Positions 33,691 to 45,489 of a DNA stretch of 64,000 nt are shown here, piece by piece; position 1 is the first letter of the stretch, and the number at the start of each line of letters is the position of its first letter. Below the pieces are notes generated by a model. That model ran no database searches. It was not told where the DNA came from and worked only from the letters and a program-made list of their open reading frames with translations. The DNA comes from Istiophorus platypterus. Its lineage: Eukaryota > Chordata > Actinopteri > Istiophoriformes > Istiophoridae. The stretch is taken from assembly GCA_016859345.1 (NCBI GenBank), contig CM029120.1, positions 23,141,501 to 23,205,500 on the forward strand. Reading direction: 5' to 3'. Made by a program: the position numbers and the translations under genes.

Positions 33691-34299
33691 GATCAGATAG
33701 AACTGACCTCTGAAGGCATTTTTTTTTATTTTTTACTCTGAATTAGTGAGGAGGTTACAGGGGAAAACTGACTAAAGGCCAAGAGAGACAGTGAATGTAG
33801 CTAAGAATTTGATCAGTAAAATATAATGGACACCCTGACAACCAATGTATTGTAGGTTCAACAAAGGAACAGAATAAAACCTTGTTTGAATAAATGTTCA
33901 CAGGTAGATGCACAGCAGTTCACTTGAATACAAAAACCTAAAAAAAATCATAATATTGTAACTACACATCATTTCTCTCATCCACAAAACCGCTCCACTT
34001 CCCCACTGCAACCCCACCAAATGTATTCTTTAAGATAATTTACAGACATGGGTATCTAATGGTCCCCGCCATGAGCAAGCTCTTGGCAGCAGTAGAGAGG
34101 AAAAACTACCTTTCAACAGGAAGAACATATCTGAAAAAACCGGGCTGATCGGGCTGCAGTGGATGGAGGGGAGAGAATGGGGGGGGCAGCTGTATATACT
34201 TTTGTATTCAAGCACCGTTAGACTGGTTGTTAAATTGATAAAAATAATACATATAGTGATACATATAGGTTTGATTATCTCTGGTGTTTATATGGTGTT
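33691..34299. other. intergenic sequence, nothing recognised
   Basis: AT-rich sequence with a poly-T at 33720. No gene or transposon motif. Confidence 0.45.
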
Positions 34300-34437
34300 A
34301 CACACACAAACACGCACACACACACACACACTCACGGGCACACACACAAACACACACACACGCACACACAAACACACACACACACACTCACACACACACA
34401 CTCACGTGCACACACACAAACACACACACAAACACAC
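34300..34437. repeat. imperfect (CA)n tract
   Basis: CA repeats broken regularly by AAA, GCA, TCA and GGG units over about 135 bp. Confidence 0.95.
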
Positions 34438-34779
34438 CTGTCACCCTTTTCTCATACTGGCTGTCTCTTTTAGATAGCTTCTTTCTGAAATACGTCATTA
34501 TTATATTCTCACTCTTCCTCTGTCTCTGCTAATCTCCTAATCTCTCTCACCCATCTCCATCTTTCCTGCCTCAGTCCCACAATAGGAGATATCTTCTCCC
34601 TCTAAAGTGAGGAGGTTATTTACATCAGGAGGGGTTGGGAGGTCGGGGGGTGTCGACAACAGCAACTGGACACAAGGTTTCTCAGATAACAACGAGAGGG
34701 GGAGAGGAAGCTGAAAAGGGTAAAAGTTGCTGTTTGCAGGACTTGTCTGTTTGGTCACCTCCATTTGTTGTCCCTTCTA

Positions 34780-35218
34780 ATGTTCACTTGCTTGTCCTTT
34801 CTACTAATTTCTTCTTTTTCAGTCTTTTCTCCTCCTCCCAACCTACTTTTCCACTTTCCTTAACTTTCTTTAGATTTCTACCTTCTTTCCATTTCCATTC
34901 TGTTCCATCTGCTTTATTTTAATTTCATTACCTCTCCATCTCTTTTCTCCTTTTACTTTCTGTCATGACCTCTCACATTCTATCCCATCTCATCTGCTCT
35001 CCTTTTTCTCCTCTCCTCTCCATTCCCTTCCTTTCCAATGTCCCCTCTCATCTCCTTTCTGCTCCTTTCAATTCTTTTCCTTTACTCTTGTCTCCTTTCG
35101 TTTCATTTCCTCATCTTTTTCCTTTTCTTTACTTTACTTTCCTCCCTTCAACTCTCCTCCTTTTCTTTCCTTTCCTTTCCTCTCCTTTACCTATCCTTTC
35201 TTTTCCATACTACATGCT
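34780..35218. repeat. long polypyrimidine tract
   Basis: About 430 bp, overwhelmingly C and T on the + strand, built from CTTTT, TCCTT, CTCC and TTCCTT units without a fixed period. The open frames here are low-complexity Ser/Phe/Leu artefacts. Confidence 0.92.
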
Positions 35219-35235
35219 CCCACACAAGCAAACAA

Positions 35236-35269
35236 GCACAAACACACACACACACACACACGCACACAG
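35236..35269. repeat. (CA)n microsatellite
   Basis: Short CA tract (35239-35269) immediately after the polypyrimidine tract. Confidence 0.9.
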
Positions 35270-37299
35270 TGTAAGGAATCTCCACGAAGAAGGATAATAT
35301 AAACAATAGTAAACAATAAAGTAAAGCATTTCAGAGTGCATTTGTATGTTTGATCTGCCCTAGGTATTAAAGCTAATTTCTAGTTATACATATGAGTGTG
35401 CAAAATGAAAGCAAATAGTATAGGGCAGCTCACCAAACACACACATAATAAAAAACACATGGGCATCGGTTTTTCCTTGCGGATTTCATCACCAGCTGTG
35501 TTTATTTTTAAACTAATAGGATACTATGAAAGGGTATACAAAAGTCTTAGCCTTCCAGCTGGACACATACAATATGCACACATAAACACACATGTAACAG
35601 AGAGAGAGGCAAACACAATACTGACATGCATGTGTGTGTGTGCCCATGTCAATTTATTGGTGAATAGATTATTGTATTCTTGACTGGTGTTATAGCATGT
35701 TAGTTTAAACTACAGTACAATATAGACAAGCAGACAGACAGATGGAGCTGTAGGGATTTCCAGGGCATACATCATACCGGCCTTGCTCCTACACTCTCCA
35801 TCTTATTACCTCAGATTCAACCAAGTTATAGACAAATTGAACTTAAGATGGTGTTGGATAAAAAGTCAGAGCATAATTACAATAAGTACAATTCTTGTAA
35901 GCAAAAATATTTGTAAAGAGGTAGGAGCACTTTTGCAGTTATACATTACAGACATTATACCTTATTTAATCCTCATGTGCTGCATAACGATTGAAGCATA
36001 GCACTTGCATAGCTGCTATCAGAGTACACCTGCTATTGTGTAAGAATTTTCCTTATTCATGGAAAATTTTATAGTACCTAAAAAAATAAGAATATGGGAC
36101 TTATGTTGGCACTAGATGAAAAGTCAGAGGACTATCACAGTCAGTAAGAGTCATCCTCTGGGGATCTTCAGTTTCTGCACACCATCGCATGGCAAGTCAT
36201 CCAATATTTGTTGGAATGTTTCAGTCTGCAAAGTATCTTCAGGGCATTTTTATGTCAAGGAACTCTAATGTCCATGTAATTATAGCTGTCAGCAAAAAAG
36301 GTTGGTAGTTGTGAGATGTCATGTATAGCCCCATAACATCATAGGGGGTAAATTTGGTGGATAGACAAGGTTGACTAAGCATGTGATCTTGACACAGAAG
36401 CCTGCTGTTCACTTCCCAGTTTCCTAACAACAGTCAATGTTGGTTTCATAATTCATGTATTTACCTTTTTGTTTCAGTAGTATTATAATGTAAAAAAAAA
36501 CCAAAACAATACTCTCACTACTCTTAATTGAAGTTTTGGAAAGGCTGCACGTAGGGTTGACATTAAACTTCACTCTGCTACTTAAAAATTACACTGATTG
36601 ACTTAATTAGGGCATTCTAATTAAATGACAATCTTTTTTACACCAATGATCTTAGACTTGTTTAAATTTTGACAAAAACAATGACTGATGGTATATTTGA
36701 CAGTTCTGTTATGATGTTTCAGACATTTCACCTATTAACCTGGCAGTGAGACTCTTAATTAAAGGTAAAAATTTCAAACTCCGAAAGGCCAGAAAGGCTA
36801 CACCACAGGTCTAATTTGAAGAAACTTAAAGAGATGATGTTTCTTGATTGACCCACTGGATGTGTGCATTATTCTGGACAAAGTGAGTGTCATTAAACTG
36901 CAAACACATGCAATGGGTGTCTGCATGGTATAGAGATTTCAATAAAAATTGTAAGGAAGAAATATTAAAGCTGGTTGATATTAGTTATTCTCAATTTTTT
37001 TTATTCATTTTAACAACATAATTCAATATTCCACCCACAAGTCCATAATTTTTTACATTTTTACATGATGTGGCTACTCTATAAAAAGGCTGTTTTATTG
37101 ATCACTTTGTACAAAGGGGCAGTCAAATTCACATTAACTTTGCAACACTACAGGAAAACAACACTGTGTTGACCTACAAGATAAAGATTGATGCCATTGT
37201 GGAGAGATAAGAGAATGTGTGGATTACACAACCTAGTCATAATTCATCTGCTTTTCCACACTAACACAGGGACTCTTGTTTATTCCCAATGTGAAACAA
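35270..37299. other. intergenic sequence, no feature recognised
   Basis: AT-rich DNA without recognisable transposon motifs. Small frames at 35396 and 35783 have no family features. Confidence 0.5.
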
Positions 37300-37625
37300 A
37301 GTCCTAATTCTTTCTTCTATTCTTGATTATCCACAACCTAAACCTCCTGTTTATTATTGTAACCATGATGACAAAGGCCCACTAACTTTAAGGAGGTACC
37401 TATTTTAACCCAAACCACAATCTACTACAATTTAAACCTAACCAGGTAGGTTTTGTGCTTAAACATAGGAAATCCATGACTATTTCACAATCTTAATTTT
37501 CACATTTGTTGCTATTACCAAGCAGACATAGTTCATCTTACATTAAGAAAGTATTTATTTGAAACAAGATCTTTTCCTAAACCTATCCAAACAATTTTTG
37601 TCTCTAAACCTAACCACACTGGGAT
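37300..37625. repeat. dispersed teleost-type repeat (CCTAAACCTAACC motif)
   Basis: AAACCTAACCAGGTAGG, TTTTCCTAAACCTATCC and TCTAAACCTAACCACAC recur within 300 bp, as in a dispersed fish repeat that I recognise by texture. Class not known to me. Confidence 0.45.
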
Positions 37626-37639
37626 TGTTCCATAAACTA

Positions 37640-37860
37640 CACGCTAGTTCCACAAGGTTCTGTGCTTGGATCATATCTATTCACCATATTTGTGCTACCC
37701 TCAGGCAAAATGATCAGGAAACACTCCATAAACTTTGATTGTTTTGCAGATGATATTCAATTGCACCTATCAATGGAGCCTGGCAGAACAAATCAGTTAG
37801 CTAAAATTCAAGTATGTCTTAAGGACATAAAAATCTAGATTACTGGCAACTGAAGTGACC
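37640..37860 (+). mobile_element. LINE reverse transcriptase palm fragment
   Basis: GTTCCACAAGGTTCTGTGCTTGG encodes the VPQGSVLG block, and the text at 37738-37770 encodes FDCFADDIQLHL with the catalytic Asp pair, then SMEPGRTNQL. Same lineage as the YADDT copies. It is an isolated fragment of about 220 bp; stops follow. Confidence 0.8.
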
Positions 37861-40419
37861 CCTCTAATTTTATGTGTAGACTGGCTTTAAAAGCTCTGTC
37901 TTAAAAATTAAATACTTGAAAACTGGCTAAAAAAAAGAAAACAAACAGAAAACATAAATACTAATTTCAATAAATACTCATCTGTCTCCCATTTTACTTT
38001 TAACATCTGGAATTATCTTGTTGTTCATTTGTTTAACAAAAATGTGAAATTTAATATTCTCTATGTGTCATTAGTTATATCCTAGGTGATGACTGTTAAC
38101 TTTGTTTTCTACCAAAAAAAAAAGACAAAAAAGAGACTACAATGATTCCTACAATAAAATGCAAACTCTACCTCATCAGTGGCTCTTTTTCTTCACTTTC
38201 ATTTGTTGATATGTTTTTCATCTGCAGTGTCTCAGGAAGATGATGAGTGCCTTCTAATTAGTTGCTAATTTACAACCAAATGGATCTGCATCCAGGAGGT
38301 TAATGCTGCCTCATTCCACAGGAAATAACTGGCCTGACTCCAAACAGAAGTGCCAACTGAGGCATCGTATCTTCCTTCCCCAAGGAGAAGCAGTAACATT
38401 AGTAATTACCTCCTGGACCACAGGGCCAGATATCTGTCCACCTTTTGTGAAGTCCACAAATTGAGGTCAGTCGGGGATGAAAAAATGCTGCAAGGTGTAC
38501 GCCATTGGTTAGCTGGATTTTTACTGTTGAAAATGCAGATGCACCAAATAAATGTCCTCAATTAAAATACTGCATTTCAATCTCTCCCTCTCTCTGTTTG
38601 TGATCTTGGATATATCTTTTCTGTTGTGGTGAAACTGCTCCAATTATCTAGAGGAGGCCTGAGGGTTGGAAACAGGTGAAAGGAATGCTTGGCCTGATGG
38701 GAAAGAATTAACAGAAACATGAGAAATCCAGCACCATAACTTCTATTTTCCTGCTTTTAACAAGCCCTGAACATTCTGGGCAAACCAGCCTGCAATCAAT
38801 ACCATACAGCTATCAACAAATATCTTCCTGACATATTCCTGTCAGCCCACCAACCTACTTTGATATGATTTGAGAGCACAATCTCAACCTTCTAGTGACT
38901 TTATACACCATATTATACCAGTTGATGAATTTGCTTACCAGGAAAACAAATTTGCCTAATTAACCCTATACGTAGCTGTTACCTTAAAATCCTTTTGTAT
39001 CACCTATTTTTTTAAAAATGCTAGGATGATCTTTGTTCTGATAATTTCTTGAGTGACCTAGGCTTAAAGCCATGTTCAGACTAACAAAAGCAGTGCATCA
39101 AAATATGCTGTCCTTTAATGTGAATTAGACTACTCCAATGGCACAGTAGGGGGTCCCAAGCAGAAGGCTCTGGGAAAGAAACCTGAACCTGGCTCAACTT
39201 TTGCTTTTAAGTTTTGCCATATAATCTATAAAGGTGCTAAATGGTCAATTAAATATATGCATGCATTTTCCAGGTAGATGTCTTTTTAAAATTTGTACTA
39301 TTTGTTGGGATGGTGAATAGAGTGATTGTCACATTGGCTGTCAGTGATTGCCTCTCATATAAAACTGCTGTGTAGTGTTTTGCTGTAAGATAATCTCATC
39401 AATTCCTTACTCAACTAGAATTCCTCAATGGTATTTCATTGACTCACCTGTCTCTACAGCAAGATATCCCACAGTCCTAATTCTAGTTTTGATCTAAATG
39501 CTCATTAATGCCACCTTCCAGTGAAATCAAAACCTAAAATAAATAAACTTGGCAGAGGTAGTACAGTAAATGGAAAGAATAAGGACCTAACACTGGGACC
39601 TGAATTGTTAAGGGACACGAAGGAACTTTCAGGCTGCTGGCAGAGTCAGATACCCTGTGATGCATGATCACATTGATCCCTTCCCAAGAACATACTGGAG
39701 GTCCACTTTGTAGCACTTTGACCAAGTTTAGATCAGCAAAAAGTCTAGTTCAAACCCTACCGAGGATACACACTGTAATTGTGGTTTACACATTATCCCC
39801 AGTTATTTTTCACAAGACAAGCAAATCTATAATTACTTGCAAGGCAGTTGAAGGAAATACTCAACTTAAATAAACTCAACCAAATCTTCAGTTACATTTT
39901 CAAAACAATATATTAGAACAAACGAAGAATTAAGATTTTTATTTCATAAATCACTAATTCCAAATGTTCAGTTTATTTTACAAAGTAAACAAAAACTTTT
40001 TGATTTCCTCGCAATCAGTTCACTTCAGTTTAGTTCAGTAAAGAAAAAAATATCTTTAGGTTTTCTCTGTATCCAATGAACAAAACTGAAAACAAGGAAG
40101 TATTTCTAAAAACAGTTAAATTCATTCACAAAAATCTACAAACCCCCAGAGCCTTCAAGAAGGATAAAGAAAGATAACAGAAAGCTGCAAGGCTTTTGGC
40201 AACTCATGGTTACCAAGGTGAGTTTTTTTATGTGCTGTCATAGTGTCTCTAAAGACATTTAGTTGTTGGCTCCCTAGTGGTTTCCTTTGGAAGGATGAGA
40301 GTCATGATGAAACTCTGTCAGGTTCAAAGGGAGAAAATACAAAATCTTATTGGGATGTGGACTTAACACCTTGCAAATGCCCTGGTATGCTTGAGTAATA
40401 GTCTAGAATATGTATAGTT
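37861..40419. other. intergenic sequence, mostly unrecognised
   Basis: 38220-38720 is less AT-rich and of high complexity and might be another conserved element. The rest is AT-rich. No gene. Confidence 0.4.
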
Positions 40420-41240
40420 ATATTTACAGAGACCGAACATTACACCATGAGCAAATAGTTGGCAACAGCGCTAGGGAAAAAAATCCCTTTTAACAGTTAC
40501 AAACTTTAAACAGAACTTTGTTCGTGGTGGGCAGCCAACCATCTGGGTTGAGAGGGAGAGGGAGAGAGACAGAAAGAGAGCGAGAGACAGAGAGCAAGAG
40601 ATGGGGGGCAGAAGGGAGGAAAGAGAACATAGCACAAAACAGGAAGTCCCCGGCTGTCTAGGCTAATGGCAGCATAATTAGGGGATGGCTCAAGCCAAGC
40701 CTGAGCCAGCCCTCACTATAAGCTTCATCAAAAAGGAAAGTTTTAATGTCTATTCTTAAATATGGAGAAGGGGTCTGCCACCCACATCCAAAGGTTAAGA
40801 TGGTTCAATGGGAGAGGAGCCTGATAGCTGAAGGCTATGCCTCCCATTCTACTTTTATAAACTCTAGGAACCTAGAGCAAGCCTGTATTCTGGGACCGTA
40901 GTGTTCTACATGGTAATAGGGTACTATGACTTCTTTAAGATGTGATGGTGCCTGACCTCTAAGGGCTTTGTAGGTGAGGGGGAGGATTTTAAATTGTATT
41001 CTTGATTTCACAGGGAGCCATTGCACAGAAGCTAATATAGGAGAGATAAGATCTCTTTTTCTAGTTCCTGTCAGTACTTGTGCTGCACCATTCTGAATCA
41101 GCTGGAGACTATTTAAAGTTATGTTAGGACAGCCTATAAGAAGGAGTTGCAATAAACAGGCAAGCAAGTACTAGTTTTTCTCCATCATTTTGAGACAGAA
41201 TGTGCCTGATTTTTACAATGTAACATAGATGAAAAAAGGT
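40420..41240 (-). mobile_element. decayed L2/CR1/Rex1-type LINE, C-terminal and 3' region
   Basis: 40430-40640 is the antisense 3' region shared with 48060-48250, 49700-49860 and 53100-53310 (GAGACC-AACATT, GAGCAA-CACTTGGCAACAG, CTGGGTTGAGAG followed by a GA-rich run). 40835-41167 on the minus strand encodes RDLISPILASVQWLPVKSRI and LLLIGCPNITLNSLQLIQNG-type text. No trinucleotide block is preserved. Dead copy. Confidence 0.83.
40835..41167 (-). pseudogene. LINE reverse transcriptase C-terminal fragment
   Basis: 110 open codons with the HWLPVKSRIQFKIL block in the form QWLPVKSRIQFKILPL and the preceding NGAAQVLTGTRKRD stretch, which in this group is NAAARVLTR.RK. Ends by frameshift before the family's terminal SRLKTFL motif. 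Confidence 0.83.
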
Positions 41241-41324
41241 AGTCATGGAAGTTTTTTATCTGTAAAGTTAAAGTACATCCCCTGATCATCCATTTGAAAT
41301 TTCTGGTGTTCTGGAGAACCATTG

Positions 41325-41361
41325 CATCCTATTTTGGTGGTACCGGCACCAAAATAGGATG
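41325..41361. repeat. perfect 15-bp inverted repeat (hairpin)
   Basis: CATCCTATTTTGGTG (41325-41339) and its exact reverse complement CACCAAAATAGGATG (41347-41361) are separated by 7 bases. It lies just beyond the LINE fragment on its 5' side. Confidence 0.97.
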
Positions 41362-42735
41362 TATTACAGCTCTCTATAAACCTGTCTCTCATTTCTCCTT
41401 CCAGATTTTGGAAAAGGTCTGACACTTGTGATAAGGGAGACTGAGCAACATGGGTGTGGTAGCATACAGCACTTTCCTGAATGTTACCATCAACTCCTTA
41501 TCAGACAGTGGATTAAAAGACAGATAATCTATGCACTTCTATAATTAACACTGGGTCAGGATGGTCATTCATCCTACTAAAGTTTGTGAGCTTTAGCTTA
41601 AGGGAACGTTTCCCCTGAAATCATAGAGTCCTTAGTTGAGGAAGATGCAGTCTGTCATGCCAGCATTGATTTTTGACTGCTGTGGTAGTGTTGTGTGATC
41701 ACTTGTAGGAATGGTATGAACTAAGGCATCAGCCAGCGTAGACGTATGGAGGCTTTTATAATGGACATAACACTGACCATGTTTTAAAGACACTGGGAGC
41801 ATTTCCAGACCTCAGTTTGCATTCGCTCGTCATTTTATGTGTCGATGTATTCTGAAATTACAGTCAAAACGAGTTCCTTCTTATGGCTTCTCTTTTCAAC
41901 TGGCAGTGACTGAATTTTGAAATGCTGAGATCATTGTCCTGATTTTATGAACTCTGAAGATGTTATGGCATTTGATGAAGCAGCACCATCTTGTGGCTAA
42001 GCAAGCAGAGACAATGTCAGGTCTGAGTCTCCACAGAAATCCAAGTCCAATAATGATTGACTTGTTCATGGTGAGCCAGTGATTTGTTGAAGTTCCCATA
42101 CTATCTCATTGTCTAACATAGAACTTTCTGTATGAGGTCCTTTTTATGTTCATTAGAAGAACATAAATGTGAAAGAATATAACTTACAAATCATCATTAC
42201 AGCCATTGTTTCCAGAATAGTATCTTTTACATAGTACTACAATTAATATAAATCAGTGGTTAATATTTGGTTGATTACCACATCTTGGGTATATTTTGTA
42301 CCATGCATTTCATAAATCATGGTCATACACCTCAGTTAGGGACAGCTCTATTCAGGCCAGCAGCTCCTATACTGTGGAGCTATATTTTCTTTTCATAATC
42401 TGGTATTCTTACCAAATTACAGGCTGCATCTGGGCCTCAATATACATCCAATCTATTCCTAATCCTCCTAAAATTTCTGGAATATAACTGAATTTAAAGA
42501 AGTGCATTCCACCCAGGAGAGGTGAAGGACCTTGAGAACCTACTGACAGAAGTCAAGTATCATAGAACTATAAAAATAGGTCACACTTTTTATCTAATTG
42601 CATTTTTTTATAGTAGTTATAACCAATTTGGAGTGGACACCAGAGCACTAAACATTATTATGCAACATTTTTTGGGTTTGGCTATGGGATTCTATGAGGT
42701 AAATTAACAACATAGATTCTCTGATTAATCTACTA
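41362..42735. other. intergenic sequence, nothing recognised
   Basis: AT-rich DNA. 41640-41830 and 41880-42100 are of moderate complexity without a motif that I can name. Confidence 0.45.
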
Positions 42736-42739
42736 GGGA

Positions 42740-43380
42740 CACCTATTCATGCTATTATCCAATTAGCCAATCATTTTGCAGACGTTATTGACCATGGTAT
42801 GATAATTGGTGCCAAATGGTGTTCTTAGAGTATCTCAGAAAAGGCTTATCTCTTGGGATTTTAATGCACAACAGTTTCCTCAGTTTACTCAGAACGGTGC
42901 CAAAAACAAAACAACCCAAAACAAACAAACAAACAAAAAATCAATGAGAGAAAGTTCTGTGGATGGAAATGCCTTGTTGAAAGGAGAGGTCAGAGGACAA
43001 TCGCCAGACAGGTTGGAGTGGACAGAAAGGTAACAGTGATTCAGATAACCACTTTTTACAACATCTCAGAATGCTCAGCTCATTGAACCTTGATGGGCTA
43101 AAAGAGCACAAAAATACACTGGGTTCCATTCCAAGATCAGAAATCTGAGGCTGCAGTGGGGACAGGCTCATCAAAACTAGACAGTTGAAGACTGAAAAAC
43201 TTAGACTGGTCTGATGAATCTGGATTCCTGTTGTGGCACACAGATGGTAGGGTCAGAATTTGGTTTTAACAGCATGAATCTATGAACCCAAGCTGCCTTG
43301 TGTCAATAGTGCAGGTTGTGGGTGGTGAAGCAATGATATGGTAATGCTTTCATTGCATACTTTTAACCCTTTAATACCAA
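42740..43380 (+). mobile_element. decayed Tc1-like transposon, lineage C
   Basis: The + strand follows the order of a well-known fish Tc1 lineage: the GTATCTCAGAAA..GGGATTTTAATGCACAAC stretch (helix-turn-helix), TCAGAGGACAATCGCCAGACAGG, AATCTGAGGCTGCAGTGGGG, CTGGTCTGATGAATCTGGATT (encoding WSDESGF with the first catalytic Asp) and TGCCTTGTGTCAATAGTGCAGG. The C-terminal half with the second Asp is absent. Several stops; a poly-A-like AAACAAAC insertion near 42905-42935. Confidence 0.82.
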
Positions 43381-43384
43381 TTAA

Positions 43385-43995
43385 TCATGGTTTTAATGAT
43401 CTTAAGGGGGAAGGCATATAACTGTCAAAGTCTACAGTCAAAAGCCACCTGGATGAATGTAAATATGGATGGTTCACCTCAAGATGCAAACCATTGGTAA
43501 CACTAAAACCATCTAAAAAAAGCACTGCCCAGTAATGGAACAAGATTCTTTGAACTGATGAAACCAAGTTTACTTTAACAAGATTACCACATCGTCTGTC
43601 AAACTTAGTCTAGACAGTGTCATGGCATGAATGACTGCCATTGAATTGGGTCACTGGAGTTTATTGATGATGTGACTTATGATAGAAGTAGCAGGATTAC
43701 TTCTGAAGTGTATAGGGTCTGCTCAGTTTCAGCCAAATGCTGCAAAGGTGATGCCTGACATGACAGTTGAATAATAGCCCAAAACATTTTGTGAAGGCAA
43801 CCCAAGAGCATCTCAGAGCAAAAAATGGAAGTCTTCAATGTCAAAAATGGGGAAACTATGTACTGTATGAATAAGTCCTCAATCCCCGAAATGATCAATG
43901 CAATATTTTTGTTAAACCCCTTTAACTAAAGCCTGAAAGTCTAGACTCCAATCAATCGCTTTTTTTTTCAAATCTATTGTGGTGGTTTGTGTCAC
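43385..43995 (+). mobile_element. decayed Tc1/mariner element, family A copy A2
   Basis: Transposase remnants in + orientation: GGTTCACCTCAAGATGCAAACC (helix-turn-helix region), GGAACAAGATTCTTTGAACTGATGAAACC (encoding WNKIL.TDET with the first Asp), GGTCACTGGAGTTTATTGATGATGTGAC and ATAATAGCCCAAAACAT (second Asp block lost). The right-hand end at 43916-43990 (CCTGAAAGTCTAGACTCCAATC) matches the terminal regions of A1 and A3. It abuts lineage C. Confidence 0.8.
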
Positions 43996-44069
43996 GGACC
44001 AAATATTGTACCTATATAGATGGGTGAAAAATTAAAGGAAGAGCTTAAAAATGAGTCAAGAAAAAGGAT

Positions 44070-44136
44070 GATATATATATGTATATATATATTTAGATTT
44101 AGATATAGATATAGATTAGATATAGATATATATTTG
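44070..44136. repeat. (TA)n/(GATATA)n microsatellite
   Basis: ATATATATGTATATATATAT followed by TTAGATATAGATATAGAT-type repeats. Confidence 0.9.
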
Positions 44137-44739
44137 ATGATAATATCTTCTCTTGCCTTTCATTGTCTGAGCAGTAAATTGACATAACCAAATAGCTGTT
44201 AGTCAGTGCAGGTCAGCTAAACATGTACATTTTGTCTACAGCCAGAAGTACAGCCTAGGCTACCACTCAGTTGCCTGGTCACTGGGAACACCTGGCTAAA
44301 TCTATCCTACCCTCAATGATTTTGTGGGGTGGACTGCGGTGGACAAAAATTATTATAATACAAAAAAAAAAAAAAAAAAAAATTAGAACAATGCTGTGCA
44401 TTTCAACACCACCACAAACCAGAGTCTACAAAAGGATCATAAAATTTAATCAAAAAGAGTTGAACAATTAGAACTGTATATCGTAATCCCCACAAATGTA
44501 GGATTTTTTGCAGGGCTTTTCTATAGCTCTGGATTTTTTTTTTGGCAAGTGTAAAATAAACTGGCATTTGAAGGTTTAAATAAATATATCCTTTGGTTTA
44601 AAATGAACTCTTTTACAGAAATTCAACTGAAGTCAACAGCTGCTTTAAAACTCAAGCAAAACTAAATGAGCTCTAACTTAAAAAGTCTCAGAACTTGGTC
44701 CCCATTTTCTACATTATTAATTCAAAATTACACTGCATT

Positions 44740-45485
44740 CAAAGAGTATTCAGCCCCCCTCACTTCTTTCACAATTAGTTGCAGCCTATGCCAAAAATAT
44801 TGAAATTAATTTTCCCTCATCATCCCACATTCATTACCACATAATGACAAAGCAAAAACAGAATTTTAGACATTTTTTGCCAATTTATTAAAAACAGAAA
44901 ACTGGAATATAACATCCACATAGGTATTTAGACCTTTTGTTATTACACTTGAAATTTAGCTTAGGTGCTTCTCATTTCTTTTAATCATCTTTGACATGTT
45001 TCTACACCTTGATTAGAGCCTACTTGTGGTAAACTCATTTGCTTGGAAATAATTTGGAAAGGCATACAATTGTCTATATGAAGTCCCACATGCTGAAAAT
45101 ACATATCAAGGCAAAAACCAAGACATAAGGTAGGTGATCCCCCAGTTACTCAGTATGGATAGGTAGCTAGCTATAAGAAAGAGTCCTGGTTGTTCCAAAC
45201 ATCTACCCTTTATGATGTTTTTCAGTGGCAGGGACAAGGAGACTGGTCAGGCTTAAAGGAAAGCTGAATTGAGCAAAGTGCAGTGATATCCTTACTGAAA
45301 ACCTTGTCCAGAAAACTCAGGACCTCAGACTGGGCTGAAGGTTCACCTTCAATCAGGACAATGACCCTAAGTATACAGCCAAGACAATGCAGGAGGGGCT
45401 TAGGGGCAACTCTGTGAATGTCCTTGAGTCTAGCAACCCAAGCCCTGATTTCAACCCAATCAAACATTTCTCCAGAGAACCTAAA
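44740..45485 (+). mobile_element. decayed Tc1-like transposon, lineage D, internally deleted
   Basis: The left end (AAGAGTATTCAGCCCC at 44741-44756 and TATTTAGACC at 44926) belongs to a lineage whose ends read 'gtattcagccccc'. The C-terminal half follows on the + strand: 45216-45240 (MMFFSGRDKETGQ-like), 45344-45380 (CAGGACAATGACCCTAAG encoding QDNDPK with the second catalytic Asp) and 45441-45480 (DFNPIKHF, with SPDLNPIE as the family form). The N-terminal half is missing. Confidence 0.78.
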
Positions 45486-45489
45486 AATG

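Noticed and set aside
34635..35297. Open frames of 78-110 codons across 34.6-35.3 kb
   Set aside because: They are translations of a polypyrimidine tract, rich in Ser, Phe and Leu, without any domain.
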